5,896 nucleotides of DNA from an uncultured Bacteroidota bacterium. Its GTDB lineage: Bacteria > Bacteroidota > Bacteroidia > Chitinophagales > Chitinophagaceae. Where the stretch lies: positions 1 to 5,896 of the forward strand of contig CAIVHI010000504.1 of assembly GCA_903905685.1 (NCBI GenBank). Direction: 5' to 3'. This document shows, one piece after another, positions 1 through 5,896 of this stretch (within the stretch, counting starts at the first letter, position 1; each line of letters opens with the position of its first letter). A program made the position numbers and the translations under genes. The notes beneath the pieces are model-generated. The model did no database searches. It was not told the DNA's origin and was given only the letters and a program-made list of their open reading frames with translations.

Positions 1-924
1 GCCAAGGGAGCCGATGCATCTCAATCAGGTACCGTCAATTACAATTCCATTGTCAAGGGAATCGACAAAACCACTTTCCAATCTTATGGCATCAATATCG
101 GTATCCGGTATTACATAGGTGGTATTCCTGATGTGGATGGTGATGGCGTGCCCGATGCCGAGGACGATTGCCCCAACCAACCCGGTCCGAAAACGTCCCT
201 TTATGGCAACTTGAAAGGGTGCCCCGACAAAGACTTCGATGGCTTCCCCGACAAGTTCGATATGTGTCCCGACAAATCGGGTGTGGCATCTGCACAAGGT
301 TGCCCAGATGAAGACGGCGATGGTATTGCCGATGACCAAGACAAATGCCCGCACCTCGCAGGCTTGCGTAAGTATGAAGGTTGCCCCGAGCCCGACCGCG
401 ATGACGATGGCGTTCCGGATGCATTTGATAAGTGTCCGGATGTGCCTGGTCCTGCCGAAAACTTCGGTTGCCCGCTTGACTCCATAATCGTGTCGCCTTC
501 GATTAAGGACAAATACAAGGAGGAAATGAAGAATGGCGGCGGTAAGGTGTCTTCGGGCAACGAGTATGTTCCACCACATATTCTGTTGTCTACTACAGTA
601 TTGAACTTCAAATTCGGTAAGGCCGAGTTGGACAAGGCGACTCTCCAAAAATTGGATGACGCAGTTGAAAAACTCAAGGCCAACGACAAACTGATACTGT
701 CCATAAGCGGCTATACCGATGACGTAGGTTCCTTCACCAACAATTTGGTGCTCTCCTACGAACGCGCCAAATACATCGGTGAATACTTGGTGAAACATGG
801 TGTGGAAAAAAAGCGCATCATTTTGAGCGGATATGGCAAGGAGAACCCCGTCATTCCGAACTCCAACTCGGAGAACAGGGCCAAGAACAGGCGTATTGAG
901 ATGAAACTCATGTTGCCCATTTAA
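1..924 (+). CDS. OmpA-family outer-membrane protein with thrombospondin type-3 repeats (5' partial)
   Basis: The reading frame is open from base 1 to the TAA at 922-924 (307 codons), so the true start lies upstream; the GTG at 133 is internal. Residues 1-42 look like the end of an outer-membrane beta-barrel, with a last strand of alternating residues (YGINIGIRYYIGG). Residues 44-158 hold four aspartate-rich DxDxDGxxDxxDxCP repeats. Residues about 199-304 form an OmpA C-terminal domain: LNFKFGKAELD, then GYTDDVGS, YERA and ENRAKNRRIE. D240 and R255 lie 15 residues apart, the spacing of the Asp and Arg that bind diaminopimelate in peptidoglycan in characterised OmpA proteins. The inferred role is a structural anchor joining outer membrane and cell wall, with a calcium-stiffened linker. 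A strong terminator follows. Domain assignment is secure; any specific physiological role is unknown. Confidence 0.93.
   Translation, partial: AKGADASQSGTVNYNSIVKGIDKTTFQSYGINIGIRYYIGGIPDVDGDGVPDAEDDCPNQPGPKTSLYGNLKGCPDKDFDGFPDKFDMCPDKSGVASAQGCPDEDGDGIADDQDKCPHLAGLRKYEGCPEPDRDDDGVPDAFDKCPDVPGPAENFGCPLDSIIVSPSIKDKYKEEMKNGGGKVSSGNEYVPPHILLSTTVLNFKFGKAELDKATLQKLDDAVEKLKANDKLILSISGYTDDVGSFTNNLVLSYERAKYIGEYLVKHGVEKKRIILSGYGKENPVIPNSNSENRAKNRRIEMKLMLPI
130..474 (+). repeat. Four thrombospondin type-3 (calcium-binding) protein repeats
   Basis: Four degenerate units are encoded inside the OmpA-like gene, starting at residues 44, 76, 103 and 132 of the visible protein: DVDGDGVPDAEDDCP, DKDFDGFPDKFDMCP, DEDGDGIADDQDKCP and DRDDDGVPDAFDKCP. 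Each is followed by a linker of 12-17 residues ending in GCP. The regularly spaced aspartates are the expected calcium ligands, and the paired cysteines of each unit could form disulfides. The third unit has IADD where the others have PD. This is a protein-level repeat; the DNA copies have diverged, so recent tandem duplication is not indicated. Confidence 0.88.
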
Positions 925-947
925 TGGCGGCTCGTGAAATATGTGCA

Positions 948-988
948 AGTCGGGGCATTCCTTAAACGGAATGCCCCGACTGCTTTTT
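948..988 (+). terminator. Intrinsic terminator after the OmpA-like gene
   Basis: A perfect 14-bp inverted repeat (AGTCGGGGCATTCC at 948-961 and its exact complement at 968-981) encloses a 6-nt loop (TTAAAC). GC and then five T follow at 984-988. It lies 23 nt past the OmpA-like stop codon and should separate that transcript from ccmE. Confidence 0.92.
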
Positions 989-1053
989 GGGTGGGCCTAT
1001 ACACAAATCCTATAGTTTCTATAATCTCTTCACCTATTTTTGTGTAGTATCGC

Positions 1054-1061
1054 TAACTTTG
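1054..1061 (+). promoter_or_regulatory. Bacteroidota-type -7 promoter element upstream of ccmE
   Basis: TAACTTTG exactly matches the TAnnTTTG -7 consensus used by the primary sigma factor of Bacteroidota, and it sits 29 nt before the ccmE ATG, which would place the transcript start near 1066-1069. A TTTG at 1039-1042 is only 11 nt upstream, too close for the usual -33 element (spacer about 17-23 nt), and no good TTG lies at the normal distance. The -7 match and its position just after a terminator support a promoter; the weak -33 region suggests low strength or activator dependence (inference). Confidence 0.6.
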
Positions 1062-1090
1062 CGCCGTCGTGATGAGCGGCACGTTTTTTT

Positions 1091-1483
1091 ATGAAAAAGA
1101 CGCATATCATTCTGTTGGTTTTGGTGGTTGTAGGCATTTCGGCCATTGCCAGCACATTTGTAGATTTCAGTACCTATGAAACCTTTGCTTCTGCCGCCGC
1201 CAAACCGGGTAAGAAATTTCAGGTTTATGGGTTTGTCCAGAAAGATTTGGAGATGAAGTATGACCCCACGCAAGACCCCAACCACTTCTTTTTCTATGCC
1301 AAAGACAAGGCGGGGAATGTAAAGGAAGTGGTGCTTAACGATGCCAAGCCTCGGGATATCGAAAAGTCGGAGTGGATAGTGATGACGGGCTACGAGCAAA
1401 ACGGGGTTTTTTACTGCTCGCGCGTAAATATGAAATGCCCCTCCAAGTATAAAAAGGAAATGGTGACGGCCGGGAAGGGCTGA
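1091..1483 (+). CDS. ccmE: CcmE-type periplasmic haem chaperone, Cys (CxxxY) variant
   Basis: This 130-residue protein has the CcmE plan: a short cytoplasmic N-terminus (MKKTH), one membrane anchor at about residues 5-21, then a periplasmic OB-fold domain. Recognisable parts are the FQVYGFVQK strand, FFYAKDKAGNVKEVVLND, and a C-terminal strand ending VNMKCPSKYKKE. CcmE takes haem from CcmC, holds it covalently and passes it to CcmF for attachment to c-type cytochromes. The classical haem-binding motif is HxxxY; here it is C116-P-S-K-Y120, so Cys replaces His while the haem-contacting Tyr is kept. Another Cys is at 109. The ATG at 1091 is the first possible start, because an in-frame stop (TGA) lies at 1073-1075. 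No Shine-Dalgarno is visible and seven T precede the ATG. ccmF follows after 120 nt on the same strand, which strengthens the call. Confidence 0.9.
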   Translation: MKKTHIILLVLVVVGISAIASTFVDFSTYETFASAAAKPGKKFQVYGFVQKDLEMKYDPTQDPNHFFFYAKDKAGNVKEVVLNDAKPRDIEKSEWIVMTGYEQNGVFYCSRVNMKCPSKYKKEMVTAGKG

Positions 1484-1603
1484 TGCCGACAAATAACTGC
1501 CGAATACTTCCGGTGAGCACATTTCCGTTTAGGACAACACGATGCGTTATCCCGGGGGCGAAGTGCCAACGGTGAAAACGGTAGGATTTTCAAGAAATTT
1601 GTA
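1484..1603 (+). other. Spacer between ccmE and ccmF with two overlapping micro-ORFs
   Basis: There is no terminator and no TAnnTTTG promoter element here, so ccmE and ccmF are probably cotranscribed. Two very short open frames span most of the gap. One runs 1483-1575 (30 codons) and its ATG overlaps the ccmE stop (TGATG). The other runs 1542-1604 (20 codons) and its TAA overlaps the ccmF ATG (TAATG). Neither encodes a hydrophobic segment, so neither is a CcmD-like protein. They may be chance frames or devices for translational coupling. Confidence 0.4.
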
Positions 1604-4072
1604 ATGGACAACCAATTTATCGGAGAACATCTGCTGCCAGGCCAAATAGGACAACTCTTTGTAGTCGTTTCTTTTGTTGCCTCGTTGTTCTCCTGTTTCA
1701 GCTATTTCAATGCCGCTCGTTCTGAAAAGGACTTGGCCAATTCCCGTACCTGGACGATATTCGGTAGGGTAGGCTTCGGACTTCATGCCGCCTCGGTAAT
1801 GGGCATTTTTGGTGCGCTTTACTATGTTATTGCCAACCACCTTTTTGAATATCACTATGCTTGGGAGCACTCGTCGTTTGCAATGCCGGGCAAATACCTG
1901 CTTTCGTGCTTTTGGGAAGGACAGCAAGGCAGCTTCATGTTGTGGTCGTTTTGGCATTGCGTATTGGGCTTGATTGTGATGCGCACGTCGGGCAAGCTGG
2001 AGACTCGGGTAATGGCCATCATCGCGCTGGTGGAAGTCTGTATCGCATCCATGTTATTGGGCATTTACTTCAGCAATGCCGTTAAAGTGGGTGTTACGCC
2101 GTTCGATTTGCTGAGGCACGCCATGCAGAATGCCCCCATATTCTCGCAGCCCAACTACATGAATTTCATTAAGGACGGCAACGGCCTCAACGTATTGCTG
2201 CAAAATTATTGGATGGTGATACATCCGCCCATATTGTTTCTCGGGTTCGCAACCACGCTCATACCGTTTGCATACGTGGTTGCTGCTCTTTGGAAGGGAG
2301 AATATGAGGAATTTTCGAGACCTGCATTGATGTGGGGCCTGTTCAATGGAGCGGTGCTGGGCACGGGCATCATGATGGGTGGTGCATGGGCTTACGAATC
2401 GTTGAACTTCGGCGGCTATTGGGCTTGGGACCCTGTTGAGAATGCGTCTTTGGTGCCTTGGCTTACCCTGATGGCCGCCATACACACCCTGCTCGAGTAT
2501 CGCAGCACGGGCCGCGCATTGCCGGCAACGTTGTTGCTTTTCCTGCTTACACACCTCTTGGTGTGGTACTCTACCTTCCTCACCCGCACAGGTGTGCTGG
2601 GCAATACTTCCGTGCATGCCTTTACCGGCGACGGTACCGCCATGTTTTACCACTTGCTATCGGTAATAGGTATCCTGCTGGTGCCCGCAGCGGCGCTCTG
2701 GATATGGAGGTCGCGGTCTATGCCGAAAATCAAATCTGAGGAGGCCCTGTTGTCCCGCGAGTTTTGGATGTTCGTTGGTGCGGTAGTGCTGTTTATTTCG
2801 GCCACCCACATCACCATCATGACCTCTATTCCCGTTTGGTCTCCATTGGCAAAATGGATGACGGGGAAGGACGTATCGCTGATTGACCCCATGAGCCATT
2901 ACAATAATGTGGAGGTCTGGATTGCGGTGCTCATTGGTGTACTTGCAGGCAGCTCCTTGTTCTTGAAATATCGCGATACCGATGCCAAAACCATTGCCAA
3001 ACAACTCGCTTGGCCGGCTTTGGTAGCCTTAGGTGTCACCGTTTTGATAGCGGTGTTCCAAAAGATAGAGAAAGGACAATATGTATTGATGCTGTTTTCG
3101 GCGGTTTATGCCATGACCGCATCGGTGTTTCATGTGGTGGGACCGCAGAAAATGAAGTTCTCGAAGGCGGGGGCCTCCATTGCGCACTTAGGGTTCGGTA
3201 TGGTCTTGCTCGGCATTTTATTGTCATCCTACAACAAGCGGGTATTGTCCAATAACACGTCGGGGATGGTGCTGCCGTTCAACAAAAAGACGGAGGAAGA
3301 GAATATTAAAGAGAGTATGGAGAACATCATACTCTATAAGGGTCGACCCGATACCATGGGCGAATACTTGGTGACCTACACGGGCGACAGTACCGAAAAC
3401 GGGAAAGATTTACGCGTGTATTACTTGGTGAATTTCGAGCGTAGCGATGCCAAGTCGAATACCAAGGAGCATTTCACGCTTTATCCCGATGCGTTTATCA
3501 ATCCAAAGGGCATGCAGGGCTTGAGTGCCAACCCCTCTACCAAGCATTATTGGGATAGGGACATCTTTACGTTCATCAATGCCGTCCAAAACAACAAGGA
3601 CGCCGATACCGCTACTTTTAGGTCTCAGACTGTCTCGAATCAGGGCGATACCGTGTTTTTGGAAGACGGTTTCATGTTGTTCAATGGCTTCTCCAAAGTG
3701 GCCAAGAACGACCCTCGTTTCCATATTGATGATAGCGATTTGGGTGTTACGGCCTCGCTGGCCGTCTTCGACCATACCGGCAGTTTCGTGAAAGATGTCA
3801 ATCCCGTTTACCTACTTAAAAACCGCAAGTCGGTTGAAAATGTGGAAGATACCGTTGGGGGCATGTCATTGCACGTCAAGTTCAACCTCAAGGTGTTGTC
3901 GGGAGACAAGGCAGAAGCGCAGGTGATGTTCAAGGAGTCTCGCGACAACCTCAGTTACATTGTCCTGAAAGTGCTGGTGTTCCCCTTCATCAACGTGTTG
4001 TGGGCAGGAGTCATCATGATGGTGTTCGGGTTCTTCGTCAGTATCGGCAATAGGCTGAAGCTCAAAGCCTAA
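1604..4072 (+). CDS. ccmF: Cytochrome c haem lyase CcmF (CcmF/CcsA/NrfE family)
   Basis: This 822-residue membrane protein attaches haem from CcmE to apocytochrome c at the outer face of the inner membrane. About 15 hydrophobic segments are visible, from residue 15 to about 813. The haem-handling WWD motif is at 271-286 (GYWAWDPVENASLVPW; W273, W275, D276). The four expected histidines are present: H207 in WMVIHPPILF and H338 in GVLGNTSVHAF (periplasmic ligands), and H294 and H528, which align by context with the histidines binding the structural haem b of E. coli CcmF. Residues about 545-785 form a large soluble periplasmic domain before the last helix (786-813), which explains why the protein is longer than E. 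coli CcmF (647 residues). The ATG at 1604 fits the family N-terminus (IGEHLLPGQIGQ); the frame is open upstream only to 1514, without an ATG. No Shine-Dalgarno is evident. Confidence 0.96.
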   Translation: MDNQFIGEHLLPGQIGQLFVVVSFVASLFSCFSYFNAARSEKDLANSRTWTIFGRVGFGLHAASVMGIFGALYYVIANHLFEYHYAWEHSSFAMPGKYLLSCFWEGQQGSFMLWSFWHCVLGLIVMRTSGKLETRVMAIIALVEVCIASMLLGIYFSNAVKVGVTPFDLLRHAMQNAPIFSQPNYMNFIKDGNGLNVLLQNYWMVIHPPILFLGFATTLIPFAYVVAALWKGEYEEFSRPALMWGLFNGAVLGTGIMMGGAWAYESLNFGGYWAWDPVENASLVPWLTLMAAIHTLLEYRSTGRALPATLLLFLLTHLLVWYSTFLTRTGVLGNTSVHAFTGDGTAMFYHLLSVIGILLVPAAALWIWRSRSMPKIKSEEALLSREFWMFVGAVVLFISATHITIMTSIPVWSPLAKWMTGKDVSLIDPMSHYNNVEVWIAVLIGVLAGSSLFLKYRDTDAKTIAKQLAWPALVALGVTVLIAVFQKIEKGQYVLMLFSAVYAMTASVFHVVGPQKMKFSKAGASIAHLGFGMVLLGILLSSYNKRVLSNNTSGMVLPFNKKTEEENIKESMENIILYKGRPDTMGEYLVTYTGDSTENGKDLRVYYLVNFERSDAKSNTKEHFTLYPDAFINPKGMQGLSANPSTKHYWDRDIFTFINAVQNNKDADTATFRSQTVSNQGDTVFLEDGFMLFNGFSKVAKNDPRFHIDDSDLGVTASLAVFDHTGSFVKDVNPVYLLKNRKSVENVEDTVGGMSLHVKFNLKVLSGDKAEAQVMFKESRDNLSYIVLKVLVFPFINVLWAGVIMMVFGFFVSIGNRLKLKA

Positions 4073-4122
4073 CTTCATCATCGGCAGCGATCATCAATCC
4101 GGACCGGTCTGTTCAATTCAGT
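4073..4122. other. Convergent intergenic gap with no clear terminator
   Basis: These 50 nt separate the 3' ends of ccmF (plus) and the lipoprotein gene (minus). I see only weak structure: ATCG/CGAT around a 4-nt loop at 4080-4091, and the 8-bp palindrome GACCGGTC at 4102-4109. Neither is followed by a T-tract on either strand, so no intrinsic terminator can be called. Confidence 0.5.
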
Positions 4123-4130
4123 TCAGTTCA
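4111..4130. repeat. Short pentanucleotide tandem repeat (GTTCA x4, one variant)
   Basis: GTTCA ATTCA GTTCA GTTCA gives four 5-nt units with one mismatch. On the minus strand it reads TGAAC TGAAC TGAAT TGAAC and contains the stop codon of the lipoprotein gene (TGA, complement of 4123-4125). A change in unit number downstream of the stop would not alter the protein. Confidence 0.6.
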
Positions 4131-4572
4131 ATACCAACGGTACGCTGAATTGTCCGTTGTAAATGCTGTCGTGGTTGTCTGTATTGAATTTGAACGTTCC
4201 CTTAATAACCGTTACGTTATCGCCATAGGAGTAGGAGTCGGTCACATTGATTTGGCCACTGATGCCGGTATTGGAGATTTGGTTGCTTCCGGCGAAACTC
4301 GTGCCATCGGCAGATGTCACGGAGTAGGTTCCCACGCCCGTGTATGGCGCTACCACCAAGCTGATTACGCCTGCATTGCATGACCCATTGATTCGGATTC
4401 TTAGTGGATAGGTGCTGGTGCAGTTGACGGATGCGGAGGATGTGGAAAACTGGCTGGTGCCCACCGATGCCGACATTGTCCCCGTAAAGGGAGTGCCGTT
4501 CTGGCGTTTGGAACATGCCCCGATGCCTGCACAAAGCAGCAACAATGCGTAGTAGGTAATGTGCTTTTTCAT
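4123..4572 (-). CDS. Small secreted lipoprotein of unknown function (possibly DUF6252-like)
   Basis: This 149-residue protein has a lipoprotein signal: MKKH, a hydrophobic core (about residues 5-17), then the lipobox IGAC with C20 as the predicted lipidated residue. The mature part (about 130 residues) is rich in Ser, Thr, Gly and Asn and appears all-beta. Motifs such as FTGTMSASVGTSQFS near the start and IKGTFKFNTDN...IYNGQFSVPLVLN at the end recall small Bacteroidota lipoproteins of the DUF6252 type; that comparison is from memory and tentative. C51 and C65 could form a disulfide. Its ATG lies 6 nt after the stop of the outer-membrane protein gene, so the two are almost certainly one transcription unit and may act together at the outer membrane (inference). 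The function is not known. Confidence 0.82.
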   Translation of the reverse strand: MKKHITYYALLLLCAGIGACSKRQNGTPFTGTMSASVGTSQFSTSSASVNCTSTYPLRIRINGSCNAGVISLVVAPYTGVGTYSVTSADGTSFAGSNQISNTGISGQINVTDSYSYGDNVTVIKGTFKFNTDNHDSIYNGQFSVPLVLN

Positions 4573-4578
4573 GTCGAG

Positions 4579-5896
4579 TTACATCATCATCATGTCTTTT
4601 ACCCGCTGATGTTTGGGTTTTATCCTGAATGTGAAGCCTCCGTAAAGGTTGATGTTTTTGATGTTGGTGTCGGCCAAAAAGTTGAACAATGTGCCCGAGC
4701 CGATGTAAAATGGTGCGTAAAAGAGCACTGCACCACATGTGCCTTGTCCTAACACGTTGTAGGAAAACGGCATACCTACCGCAAATTCGGTTTCCTTGTT
4801 GAAAATGAACCGGGGTGTAAGGGTGAAGGTGGTAACATAGTAACTCGCATATTTCCCGGCCGATGGTGTACGCAGATTCAGCAGGAGGTTGCCATTGATG
4901 TAGAACATCTCCTGAGTCACATTCACATCGGCATTGAGGTGAAACGCCGTGGGAAGGCCCACTTTGAATTTTGAGCCGGAAGATGTACTCCTTGCAACAG
5001 TGTCCGTAAGGTACTCATTGAATATGCGGGAGCCGAAGGTCTCCTGTGGATTGTTTTGTATGGAGTGGTAGTCGATAGTCTTATTGGTAATGGAATAGCT
5101 GCCTGTGGTTGTTGACGCACTGTAATTGATGCTCCCAATATCGCTTACCGAAGCAGCCAGGCGCAATTGGTACTCTTTCTTGCGGTGCATGGTGTTGTTG
5201 ATGTGCAGGTAGTAAACCACGCCCACATCGGCACCGATACCCAAGTCGTTGCTGGAGTTTTGACCCGCGTTGAGCGGGCTGTTGGAGAGTGCGAATTTGT
5301 TGGCATAAGGTGTGAATGCCACATTGATGTTGCCGTTCACATGATAGGCCATACCATCCATTCCATTGGCAGTGAACGACGCATGGGGTATGCCTGCGGC
5401 AAATGCACCAATGCCTATGAGGCATTTGAGAGAGATACCGCCGGCCATGGTCATATCTTCATTCTCCATAAAGTTGGCACCGTAGGAGAAGTTCACTTCT
5501 TTATACATTTGGGCCACCATCGAAAAATTATTCAGGTTATAGGTGGAGCCTGCGGCAGGGTAGGTGACGCCGTTGGCGCCTAGGGCCATGAAAACGTAGT
5601 TGTCGAGGTGCGAAACGTTGACTTGATACTTTAAATCGGACGTAATGGCGAAGGTGTATTTTTTGAGTACACGGAAAGATGCCCCAGGCCCAATGATATT
5701 CATGTTGAGTCGCATGGAGCGGTCGCCCATGGTAGGGTCTTTCACGTAGTCGGTTCCTGGAACGGCATTGCCCGTTGCCAAAAAGCCCAATACACTCCGA
5801 TTGAAAAGCAGGGCGTTGCTACCCGCCAATGCCCCGAAACCCAATACGTTGATTTGCGCACGGTCGTCGGTTACGGCATATGCCGGATTTTCCCCA
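4579..5896 (-). CDS. DUF5723-like outer-membrane beta-barrel protein (5' partial)
   Basis: The minus-strand frame runs from the window edge to the TAA at 4579-4581, about 438 codons. The TTG at 5844 is not the start, because the frame continues upstream with ENPAYAVTDDRAQINVLG, which resembles the N-terminus of a mature Bacteroidota outer-membrane protein (the NPA motif); the signal peptide lies outside the window. The protein has many alternating amphipathic strands, for example YTFAITSDLKYQVNV, HVNGNINVAFTPY, FIFNKETEFAVGMPFSYNV and INLYGGFTFRIKP, with Asn-, Ser- and Gly-rich turns, as in a barrel. The architecture resembles the DUF5723 family, which is related in style to PorP/SprF proteins; I cannot confirm this without a profile search. 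The C-terminus continues past the last strand as a basic tail ending in four Met. The lipoprotein gene follows after 6 nt. No substrate or partner can be named. Confidence 0.8.
   Translation of the reverse strand, partial: GENPAYAVTDDRAQINVLGFGALAGSNALLFNRSVLGFLATGNAVPGTDYVKDPTMGDRSMRLNMNIIGPGASFRVLKKYTFAITSDLKYQVNVSHLDNYVFMALGANGVTYPAAGSTYNLNNFSMVAQMYKEVNFSYGANFMENEDMTMAGGISLKCLIGIGAFAAGIPHASFTANGMDGMAYHVNGNINVAFTPYANKFALSNSPLNAGQNSSNDLGIGADVGVVYYLHINNTMHRKKEYQLRLAASVSDIGSINYSASTTTGSYSITNKTIDYHSIQNNPQETFGSRIFNEYLTDTVARSTSSGSKFKVGLPTAFHLNADVNVTQEMFYINGNLLLNLRTPSAGKYASYYVTTFTLTPRFIFNKETEFAVGMPFSYNVLGQGTCGAVLFYAPFYIGSGTLFNFLADTNIKNINLYGGFTFRIKPKHQRVKDMMMM

Noticed and set aside
25..948. A 307-codon open frame on the minus strand opposite the OmpA-like gene
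   Set aside because: It lies fully antisense to a gene with clear OmpA and type-3 repeat domains. Its protein shows no recognisable domain, and its length is explained by codon bias of the true gene leaving few antisense stops.
996..1014. Direct repeat CCTATA at 996-1001 and 1009-1014
   Set aside because: Six-base copies in an AT-rich intergenic stretch are expected by chance, and nothing else supports a binding site.
1011..1023. Inverted repeat TATAG-TTT-CTATA upstream of the ccmE promoter as an operator
   Set aside because: A 5-bp AT-rich arm is easily found by chance in an AT-rich intergenic stretch, and it matches no regulator site that I know.
1034..1522. A 162-codon minus-strand open frame opposite ccmE
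   Set aside because: It covers the ccmE promoter and coding region in antisense. ccmE is recognisable by family motifs and neighbours, so this is a shadow frame.
1483..1575. A hidden ccmD gene between ccmE and ccmF
   Set aside because: The 30-codon frame has no hydrophobic helix, which CcmD needs, and CcmD is normally encoded next to ccmC rather than between ccmE and ccmF.
2054..2653. A 199-codon minus-strand open frame inside ccmF
   Set aside because: It is antisense to the WWD and histidine-bearing core of ccmF, where the plus strand is strongly constrained. The product is low in hydrophobic structure and resembles no family I know.
4217..4738. A 173-codon minus-strand open frame in another register across the lipoprotein/barrel junction
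   Set aside because: It overlaps two better-supported genes in a different frame and has no signal peptide or domain. Its His-, Gln- and Arg-rich composition is typical of an out-of-frame reading.

Overview
The window looks like chromosomal DNA from a member of the Bacteroidota, perhaps Chitinophagales or Sphingobacteriales-like. The evidence is an OmpA-family protein with thrombospondin type-3 repeats, a long Bacteroidota-style CcmF, a CcmE carrying CPSKY, a DUF5723-like outer-membrane protein, a TAnnTTTG-type promoter element, and starts without clear Shine-Dalgarno sequences. Base composition is roughly even, and nothing suggests a mobile element, phage, CRISPR array or RNA gene.

Layout. 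(1) Positions 1-924, plus strand: the 3' part of an OmpA-like outer-membrane/peptidoglycan anchor (end of the beta-barrel, four calcium-binding type repeats, C-terminal OmpA domain). It is closed by a strong intrinsic terminator at 948-988. (2) 989-1090: a promoter region with a TAACTTTG -7 element. (3) 1091-4072, plus strand: ccmE then ccmF, the haem chaperone and haem lyase of cytochrome c maturation System I, separated by a 120-nt spacer. (4) 4073-4122: a short convergent gap. (5) 4123-5896, minus strand: a two-gene unit read right to left. It begins with a DUF5723-like outer-membrane protein (5' end outside the window), followed 6 nt later by a small lipoprotein of unknown function.

How the genes work together. 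CcmE would hold haem in the periplasm and hand it to CcmF, which attaches it to CXXCH motifs of apocytochromes c. CcmE has Cys in place of the classical haem-binding His (CxxxY rather than HxxxY), as known from some sulfate reducers and archaea, whereas CcmF keeps its tryptophan-rich WWD motif and all four expected histidines. No ccmA, B, C, D, G or H lies in the window, and ccmEF is closed on both sides, by a terminator upstream and by convergent genes downstream. The minus-strand pair probably works at the outer membrane, but its role is unknown.

I found no convincing new multi-gene system. The points most worth a second look are the Cys-type CcmE, the enlarged periplasmic domain of CcmF, the isolated ccmEF unit with possible coupling micro-ORFs in its spacer, and the uncharacterised outer-membrane protein/lipoprotein pair.
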